Shown here one piece after another: positions 35,901 to 40,566 of a stretch of DNA of 51,167 nt. Where the stretch lies: NCBI GenBank assembly GCA_017432345.1, contig JAFRJI010000035.1, positions 1 through 51,167 on the forward strand. Direction: 5' to 3'. This stretch comes from Bacillota bacterium (lineage in GTDB: Bacteria; Bacillota; Clostridia; Peptostreptococcales; Anaerovoracaceae). Made by a program: the position numbers and the translations under genes. The number at the start of each line of letters is the position of its first letter. Positions within the stretch are counted from its first letter, which is position 1. The notes under the pieces were generated by a model, which did no database searches, was not told the DNA's origin, and was given only the letters and a program-made list of their open reading frames with translations.

Positions 35901-36681
35901 TCACCCGGATCAGAATCCGGTCGTGAACCAGATTACGGGATATCGATTCATCGTTGGAAACGAAGAGAATTATGTAGTGACCGTGGAAGACGGCGAATTG
36001 AGGATGAACGACGTTCCGATCCACGACCTGATCGTTCACTATGTGGATCTGAATGACAAGACGGTGGCGGAGGATTATTCCGGCTCTTATGCGGAAGACA
36101 CAGATTACGGTCCGATCAATTCACCGGAGGTCAAGGGTTATACACCAGAGTACCGCGCCGTATATGGCAAGATGGAACGTGAAGACATCGAGCTGAAGGT
36201 CAAGTACAAGCAGGTAAAGGCGGAAGAGACAGGCAGAATCGCACAGCAACAGCCGCCGCTCGGACTGGTCACGTCGAATGACAACGGAAAACCGACGATC
36301 CAGATACTGGACGATGGAGATGTTCCGCTCATCACGGATGAAGGGCATTGGGCGTTGCTGAATCTGCTGTTCATGCTGCTGACAGTGCTCTGCAGTCTGC
36401 TGCTGTTGGTATTCTGGTTTGTCCGCGGACGCAAACGCGAGGACGGTTCGGAGGAAAAGAAAAAGCGGCATGGGCTGCTCAGACTGCTGGGACTCATTCC
36501 TGCAGCCGCGGCAGCGATACTGTTCTACCTCACAGAGGACATGACGCTGACGATGGTCCTCACTGACCAATGGACGATCGCGATGATATTCCTGTTGTTC
36601 GTGGAATTTATCGTGATGATCCTCGTGAAATCGCGCGGCGATGATAACGAAGAGGAACAGGAACAGCCCAAAGAGGCCTAG
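20911..36681 (+). CDS. Giant MBG/YDG-repeat surface protein, 5256 aa
   Basis: In order: a signal peptide (about 1-31, cleavage likely after SVSWA), a Pro/Ala/Glu-rich low-complexity stretch (about 45-115), and a beta domain (about 120-240). InlB/Listeria-Bacteroides-type repeats follow (about 245-317, 478-550, 805-880, 882-955), then MucBP-like segments (about 957-1180). Four YDG-type modules (about 1185-1539) and 41 alternating MBG-type modules (about 1540-5034) come next, then one last MucBP-like segment. The C-terminus has three membrane helices (about 5148-5172, 5192-5212, 5222-5244) and an acidic tail. No LPXTG motif is seen; VPLITDEGHWALLNLL precedes the first helix. The reading frame is intact over 15.8 kb. 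It is probably a stalk-like adhesin on the cell surface (inference). Translation is probably coupled to the small gene it overlaps. Confidence 0.93.
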   Translation: MKINKVLAKKIIACMLTIAMVPTLVPSVSWAEDDDGGGDAPAQVEEQETKKPEQEPAPAPAPAPEPAPAPAPEPEPEAPSSDEEPSAETESDDSEMTEEMQEEEALEEEEEELKKPAASFSDSAGGIAVKVSAPAGALPEGTKMKVSGVSSSQAKSIAQRAVGDEGKIRDAKGVDISFYDKDNHKIEPEKALTVTLSGAGVRGNDPAIYHQGAGGTEKIMSLSSGNGGTFHSSDFSIYVVAAEYYTVQFRMDEDDGGMLLSQIVDLSDGDHISPMPDKPFKAGARFVKWVDSATGEEVNGSTVVTGDMVVYAVFEEIKVYELTIDYYYHNPKTHEKVVFFTKKEQIERRDMPKEIASPASTSVEETGASEDNIYYPKVPVLTITEEDLNDVVNINDEGHGVFTKEVEYVPYDTHYYFVYLLKNKDGEGYTEVEREEKNGIAGTNVTPTVKNIKGGEFEKTETQRITKEGQELNVYYTRTDYTLTFDSQGGAYVEPETAPYESDVNITGKIPQRSGYDFVQWCLDPEGKQPAGNTVRLDSDKTLYASWKEKQVNYTVIYQIENADNENYSYLTSQTKKALVGTSVTVTASDTAPAALDKNNFTFKESTTATVKGDGSTVVTVKYSRNVYTIVWNGDVYNTSGKRRAQKQGSGSITGKYGSNITQKWVAAFNDPYPEYAWSFTTKNNDKIISIDTMPGKGEVTVNNGTIALNAFDFSTTKTQVLNYWLENYDGSSSTTRDGKTYGLYKTVTGKFNYLYDDADFYNIIGYTKDGYQASYVSKGKTYSYTLGSSTPSAELNVNFYYAANSYPLAFYDYDGSLISTNQVKLNDDISGYLSSNKPASPVAGAQWLGWFTDSEHTDLYKGNQKMTTGLALYAGWEMPKETITFVDILPDGTEKVLAEVTYSYGETAEAINQPAAREGYVFQGWATDKDGTARYDFDRPMTENVTVYARWKQKTLGYTVRYIDEKSGEELSDPKIVMGPLYKVGDVVKESPVDLAGMLPDQSSKELTLTMDNDRNEILFSYTKKKSEITYTVRYVLDEDESVEVAPSKTKTVSGDMISVKESAAAVNREYMDEKYAANEYYPIEEVIHHTFSSGENIITFRYASYRTTNFIIRYLDMEDNALKGEETYLTKIGGSYRVQTQIPGYTFKYVVKNGTDTSRRVTYHATDAGTTELNVYFSKDLVISAKSLKKVYDGTELKSEGTGATVVETDGLSSGHSLTGLTWEGSQTNVGTSATVPSNAVISGAPEDYYDITYVPGTLTVTASSVVVTIEGDKIDTAYDGKVHTATYHVTGISDPQFKEKYIQFNGTAAEASQTHVGRSDLILDGMFSTIREQAGNFDVTYNATDGYVSVTPKTATVHTSSAEKVYDGKPLTSHVEGTGENADWVEGLVEGETAVIEKNTGSRTKVGTSENYYDAIIWQTAQESDYTLKFDMGHLTVTKAPLTITAKDITAEYDGTAKGPKAQMEQEGVSLQDLIETKGLAEGDTVTALTLSGKATDAGTYADRIVPSEALGNDGQSLDDNYDITYVPGTITITPRDVTITAGSKAFAYDGKTHTLPEYEVDGLVGDDSIEAAITGSIKLPKDGTVANHVESYEFTTGNPSNYKVRTIDGALTMTKAQAEITIEGNSKEWTFDGEAHHSSKVNVTEGELFEGDRLIANASGSVTNVADTEAGNNPVAEGWKIVHGEEMEDVTENYAVTVKAGTLTILPKEATVTAGSETFKYDGKEHSNNVYTVRGLAGEDEITARTSGSIRFPSQSPVENVILSWEMTKGDVSNYEVSLVSGSLTMDPAQTEITIRAADDVWTYDGKSHSNPEVVVSKGTLVEGDELIAEADGSVTDVSDTAEGNNRIKEGYRIVHDGTDVTDNYVITEAAGTLEIRKRPVKITAASEEFTYDGQTHSLPEYRTEGLVGDDSIEAIILGSITWPRQRSVENKITAYHFVEGNPDNYSVTTINGVLTMKNAQVPITIEAGTQTWTYDGQPHSLPDVLITEGQLFDGDELVAEGTGEVINVADTRAGNNPIADGYRIMRGDEDVTANYVITAVPGTLMIQKKDLSITANSEVFTYDGLLHENTGYEVEGLEGNDKVKAVVSGSITLPSQSPVENRLVSWEFINGDADNYRVTTENGELIMERASIGITITAGDMDFTYDGTAHENNTVTVTAGELLPGDVLSAQAIGMVTNVADSEEENNPVAEGYRILHDGQDVTDNYRILVKAGTLTVKPKAVTIKAQDKAFVYDGKKKTWDGYDVDGLVGEDQIEAKTKGSITYPREGSVENKIDSWEFVTGDPDNYTVSTQSGWLTMAKADAAITIEAASDEWIYDGGVHGNNKVSIVEGELIEGDQLEAEAVGSVTNVADTNVGNNPVAEGWKITNDGKDVTENYAVTVKAGTLTVRPKTVTVTASSQEFTYDGTSHSSAGYDVEGLVGTDHISATVRGSITYPGQSPVVNELESWTMTAGIAENYTVAKADGELTMKDASEPVTITAASQAWTYDGEAHDNAAVTVTEGSLLPGDELIAEAGGSVTDVADTEDGNNPVQEGYRIMHGNVDVTASYVITTQAGTLTITPKPVTVTAASQTFAYDGTTHRNGEYRVDGLVGDDAIEAVVTGAITTPGQSPVVNKLKSWEFTKGTPENYEVTTEDGKLTMETASAPITIKAADQRWVYDGKTHQNDEVTILSGKLFEGDELVAKAEGSVTNVADTGNGNNPVAAGYKIMHGEEDVSDSYVITTVNGTLTIDPRPVTVTASSKEFTYDGRTHKSQDFQVEGLVGEDAIEADVIGSITYPSESPVNNKLAGYRFKTGEPGNYSVSLRDGQLTMKQAKAPITITAASQEWTYDGEAHSNSDVALTAGELFEGDTLEAEAGGTVRNVADTKEGNNGIDYFRIMHGTVDVTDNYEITAENGTLTINRQKATLKAQDKTFAYDGTAKSWPGYDTYGLIGNDMINAETTGTITYPGTTVINRILTWNFAVGDENNYEVTVEDGQLTMTKGEAEITITAASQSWTYDGSEHSNGDVAITSGKLFNGDRLIAEAEGSVKDVSDTAAGNNTIKSYRIMNGTEDVTDNYAVTEAAGTLTVEPAPLTIEAASETFTYDGEEHSNGSYEVRGLIGDDSVTVNVTGTIQFPAQGVVTNRVESYAFKEGKADNYAVKTINGVLQIDKAEREITIKADNGRFTYDGAEHTAPGVTVSDGRLFSGDELVAEADGAVTNVRDTAEGNNPIKPGYKIMHGEEDVTANYVIRLEEGTLTVDPAPVTITAGSDSFVYDGTDHSNSSYDVQGLASGDEVTAVTEGTITYVSQSPVRNVIKQYFFTIGTEDNYTVTTKPGKLTMDKASQPITITAASQTWTYDGEAHSNPSVGITAGSLMTGDRLIAEATGSVTDVADSHKGNNGIANDYKVMNGEEDVTDNYIIDTEEGDLTILPAAVTITADSEEFTYDGARHSNQGYQTEGFVGGDTINATTTGSIQFPSEGVVANRIDSYEFTKGTAENYTVKLAAGQLTMLPSQAPLTITAASQTWTFDGEAHENSGVSITSGQLFTGDELVAEASGSATNVGDTNFGNNRVSSYRILHGDEDVTACYAVRTEGGTLTIEPKAIFVKAQDKVFAYDGTEKTWPYYDVTGLVGGDSIKATVEGAITYPGVHPVANVVTSVKFISGDENNYIVNTQNGSLSMTNAEAEITVQSASQAWIYDGEVHKNDQVELTAGTLFAGDRLVAEAGGSVTNVTDTETGNNTITDCKIMHGKEDVTANYAITKEAGTLTILPKSVAVIAKNKTFTYDGTAHSYAKYDVTGLIGEDAIKATVEGSITYPDEGEVANRVTDYSVTEGIADNYKITAEDGILTMKTANEPITITAASQGWTYDGQMHENTRVTLTEGKLFEGDRLEAAAGGKVTNVADTEDGNNPVISGYRIMHGQHNVTANYKIEAVAGTLSIEPKAVTVTANSHHYVYDGMAHSDNGFDVVGLVGDDTIDAEVTGTITLPGQSPVTNKLANWTIRNGDKSNYDVSVKNGELTMETSAAPLTIKAADGKWTYDGTEHSKNKVSIVSGKLFEGDTLEAAAEGSVTNVADTAEGNNAIAEGWRIMHGDEDVTANYVVETLNGTLTVEPAPVTITAASRTFTYDGEVHKDGSYDVDGLIGEDAIEAVVSGSVCYPQEGTVVNEIESWEVTAGEKTNYTVAAVNGTLKVEEAEVPLTIEAASQAWTYDGRTHHNSEVTIKEGKLLNGDTLITEVKGKVTNVADTKNGNNKITSYQILHGNMDVTDNYRITAINGTLTINKKAAVLRAQDKVFVYDGTEKTWPEYDVSGLIGEDAIEAVVSGAVTYPKEGAVPNKITEWSFTKGDENNYQVDVQDGQLTVVRAEAEITITAASQTWTYDGNAHDAPEVKLTEGKLFDGDSLIASAEGSVTDVADTKAGNNVVSEYKIMHGEEDVTDNYAVTVVDGTLSIDPAPVTIRAASDEFTYDGQPHQNDAYKVEGLIGEDEIKAVVTGTILFPSQSSVTNKVASYEFVTGKAGNYTVKTINGELTMKTAEEALTIRAADQSFTYDGEKHDAKTVMVTEGALLPGDELVAQAMGSVTNVADTEKGNNPVAEGFKVMHDGEDVTDNYTITPVAGTLSVEPAAVTITAGSKEFVYDGTTHEYAKYKVEGLVGEDSIDAVIKGEITFASQKSVANVVDSYEFTRGEPSNYKVSTVDGLLTMAFAKNAITITAGSGHWIYDGEAHSKKKVSLTEGTLFEGDELVAKAAGSATDVADTKAGNNPVAKGYKILHGEEDVTDNYVITAKSGTLSIEPAEVIVRAKDGVFTYDGEPHSEKGYSVEGLFGDDAITAVTSGTITYPSSSGVKNVLESYEFTKGNPDNYIVRLVDGTLTMNAAEAALTITAASETFEYDGTVRTNDEVTITKGTLLRGDTLKAVAVGAVKDVADSKAGNNPVGEGYRVLNGGEDVTANYVITTEAGTLTVEPRPVTIRAESETFDYDGNAHFNPGYDVEGLVGNDVIEAIVTGSISHPDQNPVVNQITGYRFIVGNEENYVVTVEDGELRMNDVPIHDLIVHYVDLNDKTVAEDYSGSYAEDTDYGPINSPEVKGYTPEYRAVYGKMEREDIELKVKYKQVKAEETGRIAQQQPPLGLVTSNDNGKPTIQILDDGDVPLITDEGHWALLNLLFMLLTVLCSLLLLVFWFVRGRKREDGSEEKKKRHGLLRLLGLIPAAAAAILFYLTEDMTLTMVLTDQWTIAMIFLLFVEFIVMILVKSRGDDNEEEQEQPKEA
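24463..25527 (+). repeat. Four YDG-type modules in the giant protein gene
   Basis: Four diverged modules each carry YDG in their first third: KKVYDGTELKSEG, DTAYDGKVHTATY, EKVYDGKPLTSHV and TAEYDGTAKGPKA. They precede the regular MBG array and are longer and less alike than its units. They may be the older, capping part of the stalk. Confidence 0.75.
25528..36012 (+). repeat. Array of 41 alternating MBG-type modules (21 A, 20 B)
   Basis: A modules (about 82 aa) read like TITAxSxxFxYDGxxH...GLVGxDxIxAxVxGSITYPxxxxVxN...NYxVxTxxGxLTM. B modules (about 88 aa) read like ITITAASQxWTYDGxxH...VTxGxLFxGDxLxAEAxGSVTNVADTxxGNNPxxxGYxIMHGxEDVTxNYxITxxxGTLTI. They alternate strictly A-B-A-B and the array ends on an A. 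The mean module is about 256 bp and a pair about 512 bp. At the DNA level the copies are well diverged, so this is an old array and not a recent tandem expansion. Confidence 0.88.
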
Positions 36682-36713
36682 ATGACGGACAAAAAGCGAT
36701 AACCGTTTAAGAA

Positions 36714-36746
36714 GGGAGAATCGAACAGATCGATTCTCCCTTTTTG
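36714..36746 (+). terminator. Terminator of the giant-protein gene
   Basis: A perfect 11-bp stem, GGGAGAATCGA with TCGATTCTCCC, a 5-nt loop (ACAGA), then TTTTTG. It lies 33 bp after the stop codon. Confidence 0.92.
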
Positions 36747-36780
36747 TTGAAATGAACCGTCCGGACAAGGGCCTTTATGA

Positions 36781-36786
36781 TATAAT
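36781..36786 (+). promoter_or_regulatory. -10 element TATAAT before the aminotransferase gene
   Basis: A perfect TATAAT, about 93 bp before the start codon. No convincing -35 lies at 16-18 bp. It would start the operon 36879-43391. Confidence 0.45.
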
Positions 36787-36878
36787 AATTTATGTATGGG
36801 TATAGGCCGATTCTGTAGGAGCAAGAGTGCTTCAGAAAACAGAAACGGCCTCGGAGAAATCGGAAAAGAGGTTTTGAA

Positions 36879-38072
36879 ATGACTGCAAAAAGCATGATGC
36901 CGTATGTGGAAGGCAATTCAGCCATCCGCGCCATGTTCGAAGAAGGCGCACGGCTGGCGGCCGAATACGGCAAGGAAAATGTATATGATTTCAGTTTGGG
37001 CAATCCGAGCGTTCCGGCGCCGGATGCCGTCAACGAGGCGATCCGGGAAATACTCGACGAAGAGGACCCACTGCTCGTCCACGGATACAACCAGAGCAAC
37101 AGCGGATATGAGGATGTCCGGACCATCGTGGCAGAGCATCTCAACAAGCTGCACGGCACGTCCTTCACGGCGGGGAACATCGTGATGACCGTCGGTGCAG
37201 CCAGCGGGCTCAATGTTGCCATCAAGACGCTCGTCGATCCCGGTGAAGAGATCCTGGCCTTTGCGCCATACTTCGTGGAATACGGGAACTACGCGGCGAA
37301 CCATGGAGCGTCGCTGAGGGCGGTTCCGGCCGATACCGTGACGTTCCAGCCGAATCTGGAAGCTATGGAGGAGATGATTAGCGAAAAAACGCGCGCGGTC
37401 ATCATCAATTCCCCGAACAACCCGACCGGCGTCGTTTATTCCAAAGATACGATCCAGAAGCTGGCAAAGATCCTGGAGGAAAAGCAGGAGGAATTCGGTA
37501 CCGACATCTACATCATTTCCGATGAACCGTACCGTGAACTGGCCTATGACGGAGTGGAGGTGCCGTATGTCACGAACTTCTACGATAACACCGTGGTCGG
37601 CTATTCCTGGAGCAAAAGCCTGTCGCTTCCGGGCGAGCGAATCGGCTATCTGGTCTTCCCGTCGGAAATGGCGGATTTCGAAAACGCGATCCAGGCAGCG
37701 AACATCGCTAACCGCGTGCTGGGATACGTCAACGCACCGTCGCTGATTCAGCGGGTCGCGGCCCGGTGCATCGATTGCAAAGCCGACGTGGACGTTTACG
37801 ATAATAACCGAAAGACATTGTACAACGGACTGGTGGATGCCGGATACGAATGCGCATATCCAGAGGGTGCGTTCTACTTGTTCGTCAAATCGCCAATAGA
37901 CGATGATGTGGAATTTTGCGCGATGGCAAAGAAACACAATATCCTGGTCGTGCCGGGAAAGAGCTTTGCGTGTCCGGGGTTCGTCCGGATGGCGTACTGC
38001 GTTTCCCACGACACCATCGTGCGGTCGATCCCGGCGTTCAAAGCGCTGATGGATGAAATCAAAGGAGAATAG
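36879..38072 (+). CDS. Class I/II pyridoxal-phosphate aminotransferase
   Basis: A fold-type I aminotransferase of 397 residues, close to the aspartate aminotransferase-like group. It shows NSPNNPTGVVYS, SDEPYRELAYDG (PLP-ring Asp and Tyr), the Schiff-base Lys246 in SWSKSLSLPGERIGYL, and a substrate-carboxylate Arg near the end (FVRMAYCVS). Substrate specificity cannot be read from sequence. It stands 25 bp upstream of the class III enzyme and so is probably the first gene of that operon. Confidence 0.9.
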   Translation: MTAKSMMPYVEGNSAIRAMFEEGARLAAEYGKENVYDFSLGNPSVPAPDAVNEAIREILDEEDPLLVHGYNQSNSGYEDVRTIVAEHLNKLHGTSFTAGNIVMTVGAASGLNVAIKTLVDPGEEILAFAPYFVEYGNYAANHGASLRAVPADTVTFQPNLEAMEEMISEKTRAVIINSPNNPTGVVYSKDTIQKLAKILEEKQEEFGTDIYIISDEPYRELAYDGVEVPYVTNFYDNTVVGYSWSKSLSLPGERIGYLVFPSEMADFENAIQAANIANRVLGYVNAPSLIQRVAARCIDCKADVDVYDNNRKTLYNGLVDAGYECAYPEGAFYLFVKSPIDDDVEFCAMAKKHNILVVPGKSFACPGFVRMAYCVSHDTIVRSIPAFKALMDEIKGE

Positions 38073-38097
38073 AGAAAAACGATAAGAGAGGAATGAC

Positions 38098-39558
38098 ATG
38101 AAGAGGGAAAACTACCTGGACGCTGCAGCGGTGACGGAGAAACTGGACCGGCTCATCGAGAGCCCGATCTACTCCATCAGTTCGAAGGCGCTGCAGGAAT
38201 ACGAAGAGGAATATTTCAACAAGAAGTGCCACCGGTCGAAGGAAATGGTCGACATGGCGGGCGCCATCATCCCGGGTGCGGTCCAGCACAACCTGGCGTT
38301 CAACTATCCGTTCCCAATCGCTTTTGAGAAGGCGGAGGGGCCGTACCTGTACGATGTGGACGGCAACCGGTATTACGACTTCCTGCAGGCGGGCGGCCCG
38401 GTCGTGCTCGGCAGCAATCCGCCGAAGATCCGGGAGAAGGTCATCGAACTGCTGAACACCTGCGGCCCGTCCACAGGACTGTTCCACGAATACGAATACA
38501 AGCTGGCGAAGAAGATCTGCGACTGCGTGCCGTCCGTGAAGATGTTCCGCATGCTCAATTCCGGCACGGAGGCCTGCATGGGCGCCATCCGGATCGCGCG
38601 GCTGGCCACGGGCAATAAGCACATCCTGAAGATGGGCGGGGCCTATCACGGCTGGAGCGATCAGCTGGCCTACGGCATCCGTGTGCCGGGCTCCAAGTGG
38701 ACCCAGGCCAGCGGCGTGCCGAAAAAAATGTTCACCTACACGCACGAGTACTTTCCGAACGATCTGGAGAGCCTCGAGAGCCAGCTGAAGAAATACAAAC
38801 GGCAGGGCGGCACGGCCGCCGTATTCCTGGAGCCGATCGGTCCGGAAAGCGGCACGCGCCCGGTAGACTACGATTTCCCGAAAGAATGCGAGCGGCTGGC
38901 GCACAAGTACAACGCGCTGCTGATCTGCGATGAAGTCGTAACGGGATTCCGCATCGGCCTGTCCGGAGCGCAGGGGTTCTTTGGCATCGATCCGGACCTG
39001 ACGATCTTCGGCAAAGTCATCGCCGGCGGATATCCGGGTGCCGGCGGCATCGGCGGCAAGGCGGAATATATGAAGTACCTGTCCGCGGGCATCAGCGGCG
39101 AGGCCAAGCATCCAAAGGCGCTCATCGGCGGCACCATGGCAGCGGCGCCGATCAGTTGCGTGGCCGGCTACCACACGATCTGCGAGATCGAGGAGACCGG
39201 CGCAACGGAGAAAGCCAATGAACTGGGAGACAAACTCATCAAGGGCGTCAACCAGCTGATCGATAAATACGAGCTGCCGTTTGTGGCGTTCAATCAGGGC
39301 TCCGTCTGCCACGTGGACACGACGGGCACGATGCACTATGTGATCGACTGGTCGAAGCCATGGCAGATTCCGGGGGTTTTAAATGCGACCTCCAAGAGAA
39401 AGCACGAAATGGAACACATCGGAGCCGCGTACATGGCGGAAGGGTTCGTCACATTGGCGGGCAGCCGTCTCTACACCAACGCGGCGTACGAAGACGAAAT
39501 GCTGGACGATATCCTGGAGAGATTCGACCGCGTATTCGCGAACTGTGAGGAGATATAA
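38098..39558 (+). CDS. Class III aminotransferase-fold enzyme (glutamate-1-semialdehyde aminomutase-like)
   Basis: The 486-residue PLP enzyme resembles glutamate-1-semialdehyde 2,1-aminomutase and relatives: SGTEACMGAIRIAR, GAYHGWSDQ, CDEVVTGFR (PLP Asp), and Lys306 in FGKVIAGGYPGAG. It is about 50 residues longer than HemL. It lies with an aldolase, a sugar kinase and a transporter, not with haem genes, so a catabolic transaminase or aminomutase is more likely than haem synthesis (inference). It ends 3 bp before the aldolase gene. Confidence 0.88.
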   Translation: MKRENYLDAAAVTEKLDRLIESPIYSISSKALQEYEEEYFNKKCHRSKEMVDMAGAIIPGAVQHNLAFNYPFPIAFEKAEGPYLYDVDGNRYYDFLQAGGPVVLGSNPPKIREKVIELLNTCGPSTGLFHEYEYKLAKKICDCVPSVKMFRMLNSGTEACMGAIRIARLATGNKHILKMGGAYHGWSDQLAYGIRVPGSKWTQASGVPKKMFTYTHEYFPNDLESLESQLKKYKRQGGTAAVFLEPIGPESGTRPVDYDFPKECERLAHKYNALLICDEVVTGFRIGLSGAQGFFGIDPDLTIFGKVIAGGYPGAGGIGGKAEYMKYLSAGISGEAKHPKALIGGTMAAAPISCVAGYHTICEIEETGATEKANELGDKLIKGVNQLIDKYELPFVAFNQGSVCHVDTTGTMHYVIDWSKPWQIPGVLNATSKRKHEMEHIGAAYMAEGFVTLAGSRLYTNAAYEDEMLDDILERFDRVFANCEEI

Positions 39559-39561
39559 GGA

Positions 39562-40566
39562 ATGGATGTTTTAGAAGCAAAGCAACTAGTGATCAAAGCG
39601 GGCAAAGCGCTGCGGGAGACCGGGCTGATCGCCCGGACCTGGGGCAACGTCAGCTGCCGGACCGACGAGAATCATTTCGTGATCAGCGCCAGCGGCCGCG
39701 ACTACGAGACGCTGACTGAGGACGAAGTCATCGAGATGAATCTGGAGAGCCTCAGCTACGAGGGAAAGATCAAGCCGTCCTCCGAAAAGCGCGTGCACCA
39801 GGAGATCTATAAATTGAAAGAAGACGTGGGATTTATCATCCACACGCATCAGCATAACGCGTCGGCCGTTTCGGCCATGAACCTGCGGCGCATCAAACTG
39901 GACCGGGAATACCCGGGTCTCGGGGAATTCGTGCTCTGTTCCGAATACGGGCTGCCGAGCACATCCAAGGTGTCCGACAAGGTGGCGGAAGCCGTACATG
40001 ACTCCATCGGCAACGCGGTTATCATGAGTAACCACGGCGCCGTCTGCTACGGCTGGACCTATGAAGAAGCGTTCGAGATCGTGCAAAACCTCGAAACAGC
40101 CTGCGGCAGGTTCCTGGATTTCATGGGGATCGACCCTTGGGACGGCGAGGAAGACCACTTCGCCAAGGAGTGGAACGACACGTCCGTGGTCCTCAAATAC
40201 CTGCAGCACCGGCAGAATCTGCCAGCCTATCTCGACGACTTCGCCCAGATGATCGGACCGCAGATCCCGGTCTACGACGAAGAGACCGACGACATAGAAG
40301 CGCTGATTGCAAAGGCCATCGAATCCAAGACGCCGCTTCTCGTCCGCGGAAGAGGCGCGATGTGCAATGCCGAGACCGAAGACGACCGGATCGCGCAAAG
40401 CATGATCATCGAAAAGAACTGCCGGGCGGCGCTGGCCGGATTCGGAAGCCGGCCGATTGGCAGGTATGAGAGCATTTTTATGCGGCAGTATTATCTGCAG
40501 AAATATTCCAGATTGAAGAACGCCGGCAAGGACGGCGAAGATGAAGGAGACGACTTCGAAGAATAA
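39562..40566 (+). CDS. Class II aldolase/adducin-family protein with degenerate second half
   Basis: Residues 1-195 form a class II aldolase domain with GNVSCR, SGRDYE, Glu75 (PSSEKRVHQ), the zinc ligands His94 and His96 (HTHQHN), and His158 (SNHGAVCYG). Residues about 225-310 look like a partial copy of the same fold. There RGRGAMC stands where SNHGAVC would be, so the metal His is lost. The enzyme should cleave a phosphorylated ketose or a 3-hydroxy acid. Its neighbours (a sugar kinase overlapping by one base and a transaminase) suggest the former. Total length of 334 aa is well above the roughly 215 of FucA/AraD. Confidence 0.88.
   Translation: MDVLEAKQLVIKAGKALRETGLIARTWGNVSCRTDENHFVISASGRDYETLTEDEVIEMNLESLSYEGKIKPSSEKRVHQEIYKLKEDVGFIIHTHQHNASAVSAMNLRRIKLDREYPGLGEFVLCSEYGLPSTSKVSDKVAEAVHDSIGNAVIMSNHGAVCYGWTYEEAFEIVQNLETACGRFLDFMGIDPWDGEEDHFAKEWNDTSVVLKYLQHRQNLPAYLDDFAQMIGPQIPVYDEETDDIEALIAKAIESKTPLLVRGRGAMCNAETEDDRIAQSMIIEKNCRAALAGFGSRPIGRYESIFMRQYYLQKYSRLKNAGKDGEDEGDDFEE

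Noticed and set aside
25528-36012. Repeat array as a CRISPR or recent tandem satellite
   Set aside because: The units are diverged coding modules of about 256 bp that keep frame and protein motifs. There are no identical repeats with unique spacers.
25450-36039. Very long open frames (200 to 716 codons) on the minus strand opposite the giant gene
   Set aside because: They mirror the repeats of the sense gene, have no ribosome binding sites or recognisable domains, and are rich in Arg, Cys and Ile as expected for antisense of this codon use.
38098-39558. HemL (glutamate-1-semialdehyde aminomutase) of haem synthesis
   Set aside because: It is longer than HemL and lies in a kinase/aldolase/transporter operon with no tetrapyrrole genes nearby.
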